Below are positions 11,200-23,047 of a stretch of 64,000 nt of DNA, piece after piece. How positions within the stretch are numbered: the stretch's first letter is position 1; each line of letters begins with the position of its first letter. This DNA is from Gnetum montanum. Its lineage: Eukaryota > Streptophyta > Gnetopsida > Gnetales > Gnetaceae. The stretch is from positions 1,046,301 to 1,110,300 of the forward strand of contig MNCI01025089.1 of the NCBI GenBank assembly GCA_015680685.1, written 5' to 3'. A program made the position numbers and the translations under genes. The notes below the pieces were generated by a model, which searched no databases, had not been told where the DNA came from, and saw only the letters and a program-made list of their open reading frames with translations.

Positions 11200-11732
11200 T
11201 GTTAGATGTGTTGTTAATTTTATGTTTAAAATACCTTCATGTTGTAACAATTTGCATGTTGGCAAATTATTCTTAGCATGTTGATTCTAAATAATAGAAG
11301 CCAAATTATATAATATTTCAAAAGAATATAAAAGCACTCACACCCAATTTGGCTATGATTAATTATGGATTATAACTCTATAATATGTCTTTTACCTAAA
11401 GCATGACATTATGATCACTATATAAGCGGATTCTTGGGTGGTCTTAGCAAAACACATCTTCACCAAATTAGATGGTGTGTCAAGCATAATTCATGTTGCA
11501 ATTTCTTCCTCTTGTGAAAGCTTGATCTAAGCTTGTTGTAAGTCTTAAAGAAAAGAAGACTTGAATTTCTAAGGCTTGCTAAGAGCTAGAGCCATTTCTC
11601 GGGTTTTTGTATACTTTCACCAAGATAATTTCTTGTGTTTTTGATGCATTTCTTCTAACTCCATAATTGAATTTATATTTCTATAGCTTGTTTTTGCTTC
11701 ATTATCTTACCTAATTCAGGTGTAAATTAACA
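11200..11732 (+). repeat. copia 5' LTR
   Basis: It starts TGTTAGATGTG and ends ...AAATTAACA, followed after three bases by the primer site. A TATA-like 'ctatataagcgg' lies at about 11418. Its partner is 14793-15324. Confidence 0.88.
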
Positions 11733-11735
11733 AGT

Positions 11736-11747
11736 TGATATCATAGA
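11736..11747 (+). promoter_or_regulatory. copia primer-binding site, decayed
   Basis: TGATATCATAGA corresponds to the plant copia consensus TGGTATCAGAGC, complementary to initiator tRNA-Met. Several substitutions are present. The position just after the 5' LTR supports the call. Confidence 0.7.
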
Positions 11748-11797
11748 TTGATTCATTTGATTTTTAGGGCTCTTATCTTGTTAAGTGCATTAAGAAG

Positions 11798-12545
11798 GTG
11801 AGCACTACTAAGTACACTAAAGAAATAGAAAGGTTCAATGGAACCAACTACAATCTTTGGAAACTCATGATGGAAGGTTTGCTAGTTGAAAAGAAATAAA
11901 ATATATGCATCACTAGAATTAAACTAGAAAACATGAAAGTTGAGGACTAGAATCAATTAGATCATCTAGCTTTGGGAACAATTCATAAAGGTAGTTCTAA
12001 TCTTGTGTTTATAAATTTACAAGATGTAGAGACTACAAAGGGACTATGGAATATTATGGATAAGATATATTAATATATTTTTACTTAAATAAATTACATC
12101 TTAAAAGTTAATTATTGTTGTTAATGCTGTTTAAAAAAACTATTGCATCTCATCTTACTAATCTCAATACTATTGTGAAACAATAATAATCAATTGGTAA
12201 TAAGATGGATGAAGAAGACCAATGCATTCCCTTGTTACAATCACTTCCTAATTCATGGAAAAATATTATTCAAAATATTACTAGTACAAGTACCTCTTTA
12301 AAATTTGATGAAGTTGTAGGATGACTAATAACTGAAAAACTTTGAAGAAAGTATTCTATGCTTTCCCTTACTGAAGCATTGGTAATTAAAGAAGCAAGAA
12401 AATAATAATCAAGTAACTCCTTTAGTAAGAATAATTCTAAATTAAAGAAAGTTGCTAATGATTCTCCCAAGAGAACACCAAAGTGTTGGAAATATAGGAA
12501 GCACAACCACTTGAAGAACCATTGCAAAGTTTTGATAAAAAGAAG
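11798..12545 (+). pseudogene. copia Gag remnant
   Basis: Gag forms the virus-like particle that packages element RNA. The reading matches plant copia Gag. FNGTNYNLWKLMMEGLL at about 11834 is the typical N-terminus. A block like LLQSLPNSWKNII is at about 12235-12275, and a lysine-rich tail carries CWKYRKHNHLKNHC at about 12484-12527. The last is a CCHC zinc knuckle whose second cysteine has become tyrosine. The expected start codon reads GTG at 11798-11800 (before S-T-T-K), suggesting ATG was lost. Stops and frameshifts are numerous. Confidence 0.8.
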
Positions 12546-12559
12546 AAATATTTTGGATG

Positions 12560-14720
12560 TGGTTATTCTAAGAAATAAGTTGAATAAATACTAGATTTGT
12601 GTGCATTCACAAATAGAGGTAACTCTAATGATAAGTGCTAGTACATTAATTCATATGCTTCATATAGATTTACACCTAGAAGATAATGGTTTTTTGAATA
12701 TTATGAAGCTATGTTTGTTGTTATTTTTCTTAGTAATGATGAAACATGTACTATTAAGCACTATGGTAAAGTAAAGTTGTCCTATAATGGTAGAATAATT
12801 ATAATTCCCAAGGTATATCATGTCAATTTGTGGCTTATTTTGATGATTTTCACCTAATTATATTATTTGGAAATAAGAAGTATCAAATTTTTTTAGGAAA
12901 AATTCATTATAGCCACATGATATAGAGAAGAAAGTGGAAGACTATACTAGCTAGATGGTGTTAAAGTGGCTAGTAAAGTTGAAGTCCTTCATCCTTCGAA
13001 AGAGAACTTCATTATGAATCTATGGTATAAAAGACTTGGGCATGTGGGAGAAAATTCTATCGAAATTCTTACAAAAAAAATATGTAATTAAAGGTGAAAA
13101 CAAGTTGATGATGAATTTAATGGTAGGAAAGATCTGCTTTAATTAAAAAATCAACCATTAAGAAGGTCAATTTAGGTCAAATAAATACTTGAGTATTTAG
13201 ATTCATATGTTTTGTGTATTAGTGATGCTTCTCAAACCTATCAAGAAGCTTATAATTCAAGAGTTAGTAAATCTTAAAAAAAATGCTATGGATGAGGAAA
13301 TGGAATCAGTAATGAAAAAAACAAGACATGGAAACTTGTTGAGCTTCCTTCTAGAAGAAAACATGTTGCTTGTAGATGCCTTTTTAGGGTAAATGAAGGA
13401 GGAATATATGAGGAAATGCTAATGGCAAAAGGATATTCTCAAAAGAAGGGTATTGACCATGAAGAAGGTTTTGCACCAATGGTAAAGTTAATGTCCATAA
13501 GGTCTTTAATGTTTTTTGTTGTTGCATTAGATCTTGAACTTGAACAAATGAATGTTAAGATTACGTTTCTTCATGGAAATTTTGATGAAGAAATCTACAT
13601 GCAATAGCTTAAAGGCTATGTGTTAAGGACAAGGAGAACATGGTATGTTACTTGTTGAAATCCTTGTATGGGTTGAAACAATTCCCTAGAATGTGGTATA
13701 AGAAATTTGATTCTTGCATGATAAGGTTTGGTTTTATAAGGATTGAAAATTCACAAAATTTTTTGATATTGATATTATGTGTTGATGATATGTTGATAGC
13801 AGGGAATAGTATGTAAGAAATTACTAAGCTAGGATGCTAGCTATCATCTTAATTTAAGTTGAAGGACCTTGATGCAGCAAGGAAAATCTTAGACATGAAA
13901 ATCAAAAGAGATAGAAAAGATGAAAAGTTATAGGTTGGTCAAATTATATATGTTAATAAAGTTTTAGAAAAATTTAATATATAGGTTTGTAAGCTAGTAA
14001 ACACTCCATTGTCTATGGGCATGAAATTATTAATAAAGCAATGCCCTATAACAAATGAAAAAATAGAAGAAATGAGCAAAATCCCTTATGCTAATGTTGT
14101 AGATAGCTTCATGTATGCAATGGTCTGTACTAGGCCTAATATTGCATATTTAGTGAGTTGTGAGTAGGTGTATGTCTAATACTAGTAAGGAACATTGGAT
14201 GGCTATTAAAATAATTCTTAGTTATCTTCGAGGTACTATTAATTTTTCCATCTATTATGAGAAAAGTTCCTTTTGTGTGCATGACTTTGTGGATACAGAT
14301 TGGGAAGGTGATCTAGATCATTGAAAAATCTACAAGTGTTTATGTTTTTAAAATAAACACAAGTGTGGTTAGCTGGATTACAAAAAGATAAAGTTGTGTT
14401 GTATTTTCAACAACAAAGGCAAAGTATGTAGTAGCTTCTCAAGTAAGCAAAGAAGTAGTTTGGCTACAATGATTAGTTAGACTTTGGGAAGGAGTAAAAG
14501 AAAGTAAATATCTCTTGCAATAACCAAAGTGTAATCTTTCTTTCAAAGAATCTTGGGTTCCATGAAAGGACAAAATACATTGATATAAATTACCATTTTA
14601 TTTGGGATCAAATTGAAAAGGAAAGAATTTCTCTGGAAAAGGTTCCTACATTGAAAAATCCAACAAATATGTTGACCAAGGTAATTGCTACAGACAAGTT
14701 CAACTAGTGTAGAAAAGAAC
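12560..14720 (+). pseudogene. copia Pol remnant: protease, RT, RNase H (no integrase core)
   Basis: A protease-like stretch (about 12600-12840) precedes the gag-pre-integrase block LWYKRLGHVGENSIEIL (13020-13070). Within about 130 bp the sequence passes into the RT region (SDASQTYQEAY at about 13220). The integrase catalytic core, normally about 600 bp here, is therefore deleted. RT shows MAKGYSQKKGIDHEEGFAPM (about 13420), SLYGLKQ (13660) and a catalytic CVDDMLIAG, with CVDD at 13778-13789 in place of the usual YVDD. RNase H follows (DTDWEGD near 14297, SWITKRQ-like near 14375, TKAKYVVA near 14415), then a C-terminal TKYIDINYHFI (about 14574). Many stops are present. Confidence 0.85.
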
Positions 14721-14792
14721 TTGGATTGATAAATTATAAAATGTAATAATTTCTCCTTGGTGTAATGCCTTAAAATAAACAAGCGAAAAAAT

Positions 14793-15324
14793 TGTTAGAT
14801 GTGTTGTTAATTTTGAGTTTAAAAAACCTTAATGTTGTAACAATTGCCATGTTAGTAAATTAGTCTTGGCATGCTAACTATAAATAACAAAAGTCAAATT
14901 ATGTAATATGTCAAAAGAATATGTAACCATTCATGCCTAATTTGGCCATAATTACTTATAGATTATAACTCCATAAATTATCTTTTACTCAAAGCATGAT
15001 ATTATGACCACTTTATAAGTGGATGCTTAACTAGTCTTAGCACAACACATCTTCACCAAATCAAGGGATGTGTGAGGCATAATTCAAGTTGCAATCTCTT
15101 CTTCTTATGAAATCTTGATCTAATCTTGTTGTAAGTCTTTAAAAATATAGGACTTGGATCTCTAAGGCTTGCTAGGAGTTAAATTCATTGCAAGGATTTT
15201 CATATACTTTACCCTGTATAATTTGTTGTGTTCTTGATGCATTTCTTCTAATTCGATAATTGAGTTTCTATTTCTATAGCTTGCTATTGCTTTATTATCT
15301 TACTAATCGAGAAGTAAATTAATA
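14793..15324 (+). repeat. copia 3' LTR
   Basis: Begins TGTTAGATGTGTTGTTAATT like the 5' LTR and aligns with it along its whole length, with many substitutions. It ends AAATTAATA where the 5' LTR has AAATTAACA, a C-to-T change of the terminal CA. The polypurine tract before it is weak (aagcgaaaaaat). Confidence 0.86.
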
Positions 15325-17567
15325 GTCGTATTATTGGTAAAGCTGCTCCTAGTTGGCTCTTTGCATACAAGATGCTTAGCTACTATTAACCTCAAAGGGT
15401 GTGATAGATGGTGACAAGGTTGTAAATGCTTAATTAGTACAATCTCAATCCTCCTTTATCACAATGTGCAAAATGGGCATTTTAAGAAACCTAAAGTTTT
15501 TTTTATTTTTAAACTAAATGCCTTACAACTTGAGCTTTAGGTGATTCATGCTTTAAACATTTAGGCCAAGATTCTTATGTTAACATTAATGGCAATGACA
15601 AGTGTGTGAATTTGATTATTAGAGTTGTCCATCCATATTGTATTTCACTTTACTCATAGACACAAAATTTTTAATCAACCATTCATTAAAAAATTATTCA
15701 ATTTAAAGAGATATTATGTAATTTTATTTTAAACTATGATGATAATGTAAAAATTAGTTAAGCTTCAAAAATCCATTTTTGGATATCACCACCTCTTTTT
15801 CAATTTTTCTTTCTTTTTTTTTCTTTTTTTTTTTTGAAGAACAAAGTGCTAATTCTATGATGGCTAGGTCATAATAAAGAAGAACTTATTTTAGATGGCA
15901 AACTTCAAGGATTTCGATGATTCCATTAGAAACCTTTTCTAAAATGCTTTAGACCCCTCCAAAGTATATGCATCATAGTGTTTGATGTTTTGGGCTTGGT
16001 TGTAGTTTTGGCTTTGCAATAGACCTTCTATTTGGATGGGTTCAAGTTTTTGTCTTTTCTTTCAGAGGACAACTGATATTTGCATAAGTTATTCATAGCA
16101 TATCATCATGTAGAACTAGCTGGTAGAACCATTTTTTGATTCTACAAGAGCTTATGCTTTTAATGGCTTCTCTCCTTTTGCCACATAAACTTCCAATATA
16201 GGCATTATGTTTTAAAACTAGTTTTCAATCTTATAAAGCCTACCCAAAATGGTTCTACGAGCTTAGCATCACAAGCACTTCAAATTATTGATTTAGCTTA
16301 GCATTGTGTATGATAATTTTGTTATCAAATTTATTTCAAACCATTCTTCAATTTTACAAGTGCACCACTATCATATAACATTGACTTGCCACATTAGCTT
16401 GTAGAATTAGCTATTAGAACCATTTTTTTGGTTGTATAAGAGCTTAAGCTATTAATAACTTCTTCTCGCCACATCAACTTTATGGCTAGTTCTATTTGCA
16501 CATTGTCATCCAAAGGATTAGATGAGTCTAAGCTAAGCATTTTAGAGCATGTATGCAAAAAAGAATTGTAATCCAACTTAGCTAGTAGAGCATTTTTGGT
16601 CTTACAAAGGCTTTTAAAAATGGTTCTGCTATGTTAGAGCTTTTCTTTTTACCACATGCACAAGAAAACTTAATTTAAAAAAAAACATGAAAATTAAAAG
16701 GCTTTAGAATCAATTTAGCTATAAAATCAATATAAAGTCATTCTTTGTTTAAAAAATATAAAATGAACCTCTCTATCTCATCAATCATTAGAACCAATAT
16801 AATCTTTTAAAATACATAGGACAACTTAGCAAAACATTAATTTTGCCTACTCAACAAAAATAAGGGCTTTAAAAAGAGCTAATGAAAATGCATCTTTTGG
16901 AACTCAATGGGCACACATATTATTGTGTAGGAAACTTTATGCCAAACATAGTTTTCCTTTCTTTTAACCATTCATAGTGAGAATTTATAAATCTTTTTCA
17001 ATTAGATAAAAAAGCCACAATTGTATGCCTAATGGGCCTAGTAGAGTGTGTTTGGATTTGAAAAAGTTACTAAATACATTAGGTAAAGGAAGAGGATATA
17101 AAGAGATGGTTAATACTTTTGGCTTGTTGTTGGTGGACAATGCATGAACATTATTATAAATAATGCGTATGGATGATGCCTAGCCTTAAGGGCATCTAAT
17201 CTTTGGATAGTATGGCATACTTAAGGATCTTAATCAAGAACTTTTTAAAGTATAGGTTGGAAAAAAATGATGTAATTTAAAAAAGAGGTGTAATAGTTCA
17301 TGAGCCTTTTTCATGGAATAGTGTGTGCTAATAAGTTGCATATCCAAGAAAGCACACTTTTAACCTTTTATGGGGAACGATGTGTTAGTAGGGCACACAA
17401 TCCTCTATTCGCAAAGGTTATTGTTGTTCCCATTGGGCCATGAGTCACCTATGGACATGTATGATGCTATACATGCATAGCAGATGGATTTATATTGCGT
17501 CCACCCATGGTCATGGGTGAGACCACAATGCATGGGAAAAAACAAGACCTAAAATGAAACAAAAATT
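15325..17567. other. AT-rich region with a degenerate dispersed repeat
   Basis: No gene is recognised. A stretch at about 16110-16195 (tgtagaactagctggtagaa...) recurs at about 16400-16485 and partly at 16575-16630, so an old repeat with about 290-bp spacing is present. A T/C-rich tract lies at 15795-15836. A short inverted repeat, CCCATGGTCATGGG, is at about 17506. Confidence 0.45.
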
Positions 17568-17992
17568 TTGTTTTTAGTTGGAACATCTCGTCGGCTGCAT
17601 TTGTTTAAAAACATTGACTGCACTTTGCTGCTCCACTGTGCTTTGCGACTCCGTGCTACTACTTCACTATGCTTTGCTGCTCCTTGCTACCCTGCACTCT
17701 GTTTCAGTCAGTCTGTCACTCTATGCTTCATTGTTCTCTGCTCCGCTCCATCCCTCTTCTTTGGCAGCATTTGCCTTCTATGTTTTTCTATATTTTTTTT
17801 TTTTTTTTGAAAATAAGCATGTAAATTGTTTCTATGATCATAGTTTTCCATAGGTTTAGGGAAGCAAATTGTTCACATTCATTTGCTTTGTTTACGGTTT
17901 AGGAATTTTGTTTTTACATAGCTTCAATATCAATGCGAGACTATGCAACTTGCAGTTTTTTTCGCAATGAAAGTTTATGTAACTCGCACTAA
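17568..17992. other. low-complexity open frames and poly(T)
   Basis: Two overlapping plus-strand frames (17568-17810 and 17578-17853) are rich in Cys, Leu and Phe because the DNA is a run of 'tgctcc/ttgctgct' triplets ending in about 17 T. I see no domain and do not call a gene. Confidence 0.4.
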
Positions 17993-18064
17993 AAATCTGT
18001 AACATGCATGTAACTACAACTCGCATGAAAATCTGTAACATGCATGTAACTACAACTCGCATGA
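17993..18064 (+). repeat. 36-bp tandem duplication
   Basis: Two identical 36-bp copies (17993-18028 and 18029-18064) starting aaatctgtaacatgcatgta. An older half copy (aactcgcac) lies just before. Confidence 0.9.
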
Positions 18065-18389
18065 TGCCCCAATTTTTAACAGAACCTAGATTTTGATAGT
18101 GCGAATCTATTTTCTTCGTAATTTATTTATAACAAAGACTACGACCACACAGCAATGCCTGATTTCATGGCACTATTTTTTAATTTCTTGGTATTCGATT
18201 GCAAGAGATTCTGCACCTCACACTATTTGTTGAAATCTATTGCATATGGAAAATTGCCACCACACTAGGACTTGCAGTTTCATGGCACTATTTTTTATTT
18301 TTTCCAGTTTTTGATTATATGAGAATTACGCCTCATAAGTAATATGTCTACCAATGAATTGTGACTTTTAGTCTTGTAGCACTATTTCT

Positions 18390-18481
18390 AATGTGTGCTA
18401 ATAATGTTAATATATAGTAATATAGAGTATTTTTTAATGTGTGCTCATAATGTTAATATATAGTAATATAGAGTATTTTTT
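18390..18481 (+). repeat. 46-bp tandem duplication
   Basis: Two copies of a 46-bp unit beginning aatgtgtgcta/aatgtgtgctc and ending gagtatttttt. They differ by one base that I can see. Confidence 0.88.
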
Positions 18482-18854
18482 AGGCATTCAATGTAATGGT
18501 AGAATCAAGTGTAAAATATCATTGAAAATTATTTTAAAAAAATGTGCTACCATCATAGAAATTTAATTTTACCAATTTATGTTCATGGTGATGTTTGTAG
18601 GGCATTCAATGTTTGGCATGAGTCTCATACTTTAGGGTGCAAACCAATGAGTGTAGCATCCTTCTCCCACTGAATTGGCCATCAAAAGGTCTAAAATTTC
18701 TAGATGGTGATGTATTTTGGAGTCTCTAAAGGGTTGCAGTGTACTACGTGTTAGGTCAGATATGTGCTCTTTAGATGACATTCTTTCTAGGGATGTAGCT
18801 AGTTTTGAGAAGCTTTCCAATATCTCTACAATTGAATATTCATATGAGGATTAA

Positions 18855-19579
18855 TTCGATTTTACATTCTTTAATCAAAAAAATTTCTAAGAGATATCTA
18901 ATAGATTGAGCTTTAGTAATGGGCTCCAATTATTTATGCTATTTTTAGTTGAGGAGTCTTGTGAGATTGAAGTTGATTTTGTGGATTGTAATATCTCCTC
19001 TTCAAAATGTTATTTCTCAAATGGCTCTAGTGCTTTCATATGTGGTGACTAAATTCCATCATTCTACTATTTTTACACGAAGATTTTTCTGAAGAGGAAA
19101 TTGGGTTTGTGGTGGACTCTAATAACTCCTTTTCAAATGACAAGTTCTTAGAATCTTCCAATATCTGTGTCTTTGAGAATAGTTTCCTATCATTGTCAAT
19201 GTTTTTTTTATTTAAGCAACCTTCTACAAATGAAATTGATACTGAGGATTCTTGCTTCTTAGTTTGTAATGACTATTTTTGTGAGATCTTTGATGTTTAC
19301 ATATTTGGTAACAAATTTTTATCATTTATGTTATTTCTTCTAGAAGGTTCTTCATGGGATGGAACTAACTTTTTGGAGGTCTCCAATATGTCTTCCTTTG
19401 ATGACAAGTACTCATCATCTCTACTATTTTCATTTGAAGATTTTGATGTTTATGTGGTATCACATTTGGATGGTTGGTTACTAGTGCCTGATCCATACTC
19501 ATTAGTAATATTTGAAGAGGTATTTGTTTCATACATGGGATTGATCAAGGCTACAAATGGTTTTCCTATTGCCTACTAG
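18855..19579 (+). pseudogene. unrecognised ORF with internal amino-acid repeats
   Basis: The clean part is an open frame of 156 codons (19109-19579). I do not recognise a family. It is rich in Ser, Phe, Asp and Leu and built from a recurring pattern: FLESSNICVFENSFLSLSMF, then an acidic EID..DS stretch, and later FLEVSNMSSFDDKYSSSLLF. The same pattern can be read upstream with a stop (about 18855-19050): F-N-Q-K-N-F-stop-E-I-S-N, LQLFMLFL, then EIEVDFVD. The original protein probably had three or more units of roughly 70-90 residues and is now truncated and frameshifted. There is no signal peptide or clear membrane segment, though the hydrophobic patches recur. It could be a host gene fragment or a TE-encoded accessory protein. 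Confidence 0.4.
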
Positions 19580-20404
19580 CAACAATGTAAGTTTACAAAT
19601 CAAGCAATAAATGTTGCAATAATAATCATGAACATAAAAAAGCATAATTACCTTATATTCTAAATTCTTATGTTGATTCCCACTATCTTTGTATTTGATT
19701 GTACTTGTGTTTGCATTATCAGGACATCTAATTGCAATCAGAATAGTTTTTGTTAGCACAATTAGATTTATGGGTACATACTACCACATTTAAGATATGG
19801 AAATGAAACTATGGAGAAACACCTAGCTCATTTTTAAAACATCCTTAACACCTTTGCAAAAGTACCCCAATCCCCTCCAAAGTAAGACAACTTGCTTAAA
19901 ATAAAGCTTTTCCAACAGGATTCAACCTTCAGGAGAGCTATATGCTCATGCTTGTTTGCAATTACTCTCTATATTTTGGAATTTAAATTGTTAATTTATC
20001 TCATAAACTACCTTACTAGAATAGATAATGAAATTAAAGTAAAAATCTTTTCTTAAAAAAATATTGAAAAATGCTACTGAGAATTTTTAATATGATAATA
20101 AAATGGTTGTTAAGAAATAGGTATAATAATGACAATGTAAGCCCATTGGTGACTAATGTATAGTCAAAACATACAAACGTGAAACATTTAGTTATGGCTT
20201 GTTGAAAAAAGACATTTGGCATCCAACATATGATGTCACACAACCTTGAAACTCCACCAAATTATCAAGGCACAAATGAATTCAAACTTATAAGGAAATA
20301 TTTTTAATGAAAGATCATTTTTGATATCAAATGAATTATTTTCATTATGTAAACTCAAATCTATAATTCATATCAATGCTTAAATTCATTATGAGTGAAT
20401 TGGT
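19580..20404. other. AT-rich, nothing recognised
   Basis: No supported gene. Short frames on the minus strand (19529-19759 and 20034-20243) have no motif. It borders the tandem array. Confidence 0.5.
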
Positions 20405-22004
20405 CATCTAAAAAGCTGAAAATCATCTAGAAAGCATCCAAGCCTTCCAAAAGGGAGTAATTGATTAGAGTTTGTATCTTCCAGAAGGTAGAGGACCATC
20501 TCGTAGCAAATGCTACGTAAATTGTGAGTTAGTATGACTAACACCCTCTCATAGTCCCAACCAAAAGGCATTCAAACTTTCTGGAAGGGAAGGTTTCCTT
20601 GGAGTTTGAGACTACTAGAAGGTAGAGCATTATCCAAAAGGATAAAGATCATCCAAAAGGCATTCAGGCCTTCTTGAAGGGAATAATTGGTTGGAGTTTG
20701 TCATTTTCAAAATCCAAAGGGCCATTCAATAGCAAGTGCTATGTAAACTATGAGGCAATGTGACTAGCACTATCTAACAATCCTAATTGGAAGGCATTCA
20801 AACCTTCTGAAAGGGAAGAATTGCTTGGAGTTTGAGGTAAATAGAAGGTAGAGGATCATCCAAAAGGTTAGAGATCATCTAGAAAGCATCCAAACCTTCC
20901 AGAAAAAAATAACTAGTTGGAGTTTATGGCTTTTGAAAGGTAGAGGGTCATTTGTTAGCAAATGCTATGTAAACTATGAGATAGTGTGACTAGCACTCTC
21001 CTGTAGTCCCAACTAGAAGGAATTCAAAAATTTATGAAGGATATAATTAGTTGGAGTTTGAGGCTACTAGAAGGTAGAGCATCATTGGGAAGGCTGAAGA
21101 TCATCCAGAATGCATCTAGGCCTTTTGGAAGAGAATAATTGGTTGGAGTTTGTGACTCTAGAAGGCAAAGGGCCATCTAGTATGAAGTGCTACATAAACT
21201 GTGAGGCAATGCAGCTAGCACCCTCTTGCAATCCCAACCAAAAAGCATGTAAACTTGCCAAAAGGGAAGAATTCCTTCAAGTTTGAGGTATCTAGAAGGC
21301 TATAGATCATCCAAAAGGCATCCATGCCTTCTAGAAGGGAATAATTGGTTGGAGTTTGTGACTTCCAAAAGGTAGAGGATCATCCGATAGCAACTGCTAC
21401 ATAAACTATGAGATAGTGTGACTAGCATCCTACTACAATTGTAAACAAAAGGCATTTAAACCTTCCAAAACAAAAGAATTTCTTGGAATTTGAGGTTATC
21501 GAAAGGTAGAGTATCATCTGGAAGGTTGGAGATAATCTAGAAGGCATCCAAGGGAGTAATTGATTGGAGTTTATGGCTTCTAAAAGGTAGAGGATCATTT
21601 AGTATCAAGCGTTATGTAAACTACAAGGCAATGTGACTAGCATCCACCTATAGTACTAATTGGAAGGCATTCAAACCTTTCAAAAGGGAAGAATTGCATG
21701 GAGTTTAAGATTACCAAAAGGCATAGGGTCATCTAGAAAGCTGGAGATCATCCAAAAGGTAACTAGAACATCTAGAAGGGAATAATTGGTTGGAGTTTAT
21801 GGCTTCTAGAAGGCATAGGATCATCCAATAGAAAGTGTTACATAATCTACAAGGTAATTCAACTAGCACCTTCTCATGGACCCAACCAAAAGGCATTTAA
21901 AATTTCCAAAAGGAAATAATTGGTTGGAGTTTGAGGTTACATGAAGGTAGAGGATCATCTGAAAGACATCCAGGCCTTCCAAAATGGAATAATTGGTTAG
22001 CGTT
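20405..22004 (+). repeat. tandem repeat array, left part (unit about 206-227 bp)
   Basis: The anchor 'ggaataattggttggagttt' or a variant recurs at about 20453, 20679, 20904, 21130, 21337, 21551, 21778 and 21984, giving about seven units. Each unit has two related halves, one with 'ggcatccaggccttccagaa' and one with 'ggcattcaaaccttccagaa', so the unit looks like a diverged dimer. The halves are dotted with TTCNNGAA palindromes (for example TTCCAGAA and TTCTAGAA). The array is interrupted at 22005 by Ty3 element A and resumes at 45007. Confidence 0.9.
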
Positions 22005-22884
22005 TGATAAATCATATTTTTCATTACCCTGATATCAGGGTGGCTACAATATAGGGCACACAATATCAGGTACATGATATCATGGCCTAAGATATGATAT
22101 TGTACATTCGATATCACAGGCTTACTACTAAGTCTATAAATACAATGCCTAGGCACACAATTGCGAGTAAGGTTTTAGTAGTCAGTAGTGAAACTCTTGC
22201 AGTTTGTCCATTTGAAAACAAAATATTTTCCAAGTTCCCATAGTGGTAGGTCTAAGTGTAAACGGATCTTTATTCAAGCATTAATGTACTTAAGCACACC
22301 ATTATGTGGGCAATAAAGACAAGCTCTTTGATCCATTTCTTTCACCACTTGATATTTTCTTTCTTATGAATTTACATATCATTATTTCATGCAATTTACA
22401 TTAATGTTATTTATGTAGTAATTAATTTTTATTAATCAAGTGACCTATTAAGATACACAAGCATGACCCCTTCGAACGTACATGTGACACATGCTAGCTC
22501 AGAAACAATTAGCATTTGACAACCTAGCAGTGTTTGCACAAAGTTCAGGATGTGTCCAAGAAGTGGGAACAATTACTTGGGTTAGGATAGATTATACTAT
22601 AGTTTTCTTAACAATTAATCACTCTTTTATTCACTCTTACTTTTATTCTTGTTCTAGGTAAGTAATTTCATAAAAACACAAACAATAAAAATCTCACACC
22701 TTAGTCAAACTTAACCATACATATGCATTCCACAAGTGGGACTGGGAAGAAAACAAACGAACAACACGTACAGAATATTCAACTCTAGTGTACTTAGTAA
22801 CTATAGTCTATGGAATTTGACCAAATTACACGTGAACACTTGTGATTCGTATGGTTGGGTGTAGGGGTACTTTACCACTCATCA
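22005..22884 (+). repeat. element A 5' LTR
   Basis: Starts TGATAAATCA and ends CCACTCATCA. U3 carries decayed palindrome modules (22040-22117), followed by TATAAATA at 22135-22142. R has TCTTTATT (22267-22274) paired with AATAAAGA (22312-22319). The 3' end carries the family signature 'gtgtaggggtac..taccactcatca'. Confidence 0.92.
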
Positions 22885-22885
22885 T

Positions 22886-22903
22886 TGACGTCGTTGCCAG
22901 GGA
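22886..22903 (+). promoter_or_regulatory. element A primer-binding site (tRNA-Asp)
   Basis: TGACGTCGTTGCCAGGGA differs at three positions from TGGCGCCGTTGCCGGGGA, the complement of the 3' end of plant tRNA-Asp used by Athila/Tat-type elements. All three differences are G-to-A or C-to-T. Confidence 0.88.
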
Positions 22904-23047
22904 CTATAGTTCTTCGTGAGCTATCTAAGTCTAGTGAAATTTAGTAAGCTCATTGTTCAAACCCTAAGAGTCAAAATCCTACAAAAACAAAATTAAAATT
23001 ATTATTTTTAAATTAAACCTCAATTACACACTTTTTATTAACAAAAA

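Larger units (their letters stand above)
11200..15324 (+). mobile_element. Ty1/copia retrotransposon, integrase-deleted
   Basis: Two LTRs (11200-11732 and 14793-15324) flank a 3.06-kb internal region. The order is a decayed primer site, gag, protease, a gag-pre-integrase block, then RT and RNase H. The integrase core is missing. The LTRs are about 530 bp, begin TGTTAGATGTG and are clearly diverged. I see no matching 5-bp TSD, consistent with age. All frames are broken, so it is not autonomous. Confidence 0.9.

Noticed and set aside
17568-17853. Small Cys/Leu/Phe-rich protein gene
   Set aside because: Two overlapping frames over a low-complexity ctgctcc-type tract ending in poly(T). No domain or start context.
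20405-22004. CRISPR-like array
   Set aside because: Repeats are contiguous, over 200 bp, diverged, and have no unique spacers. The genome is a plant's.
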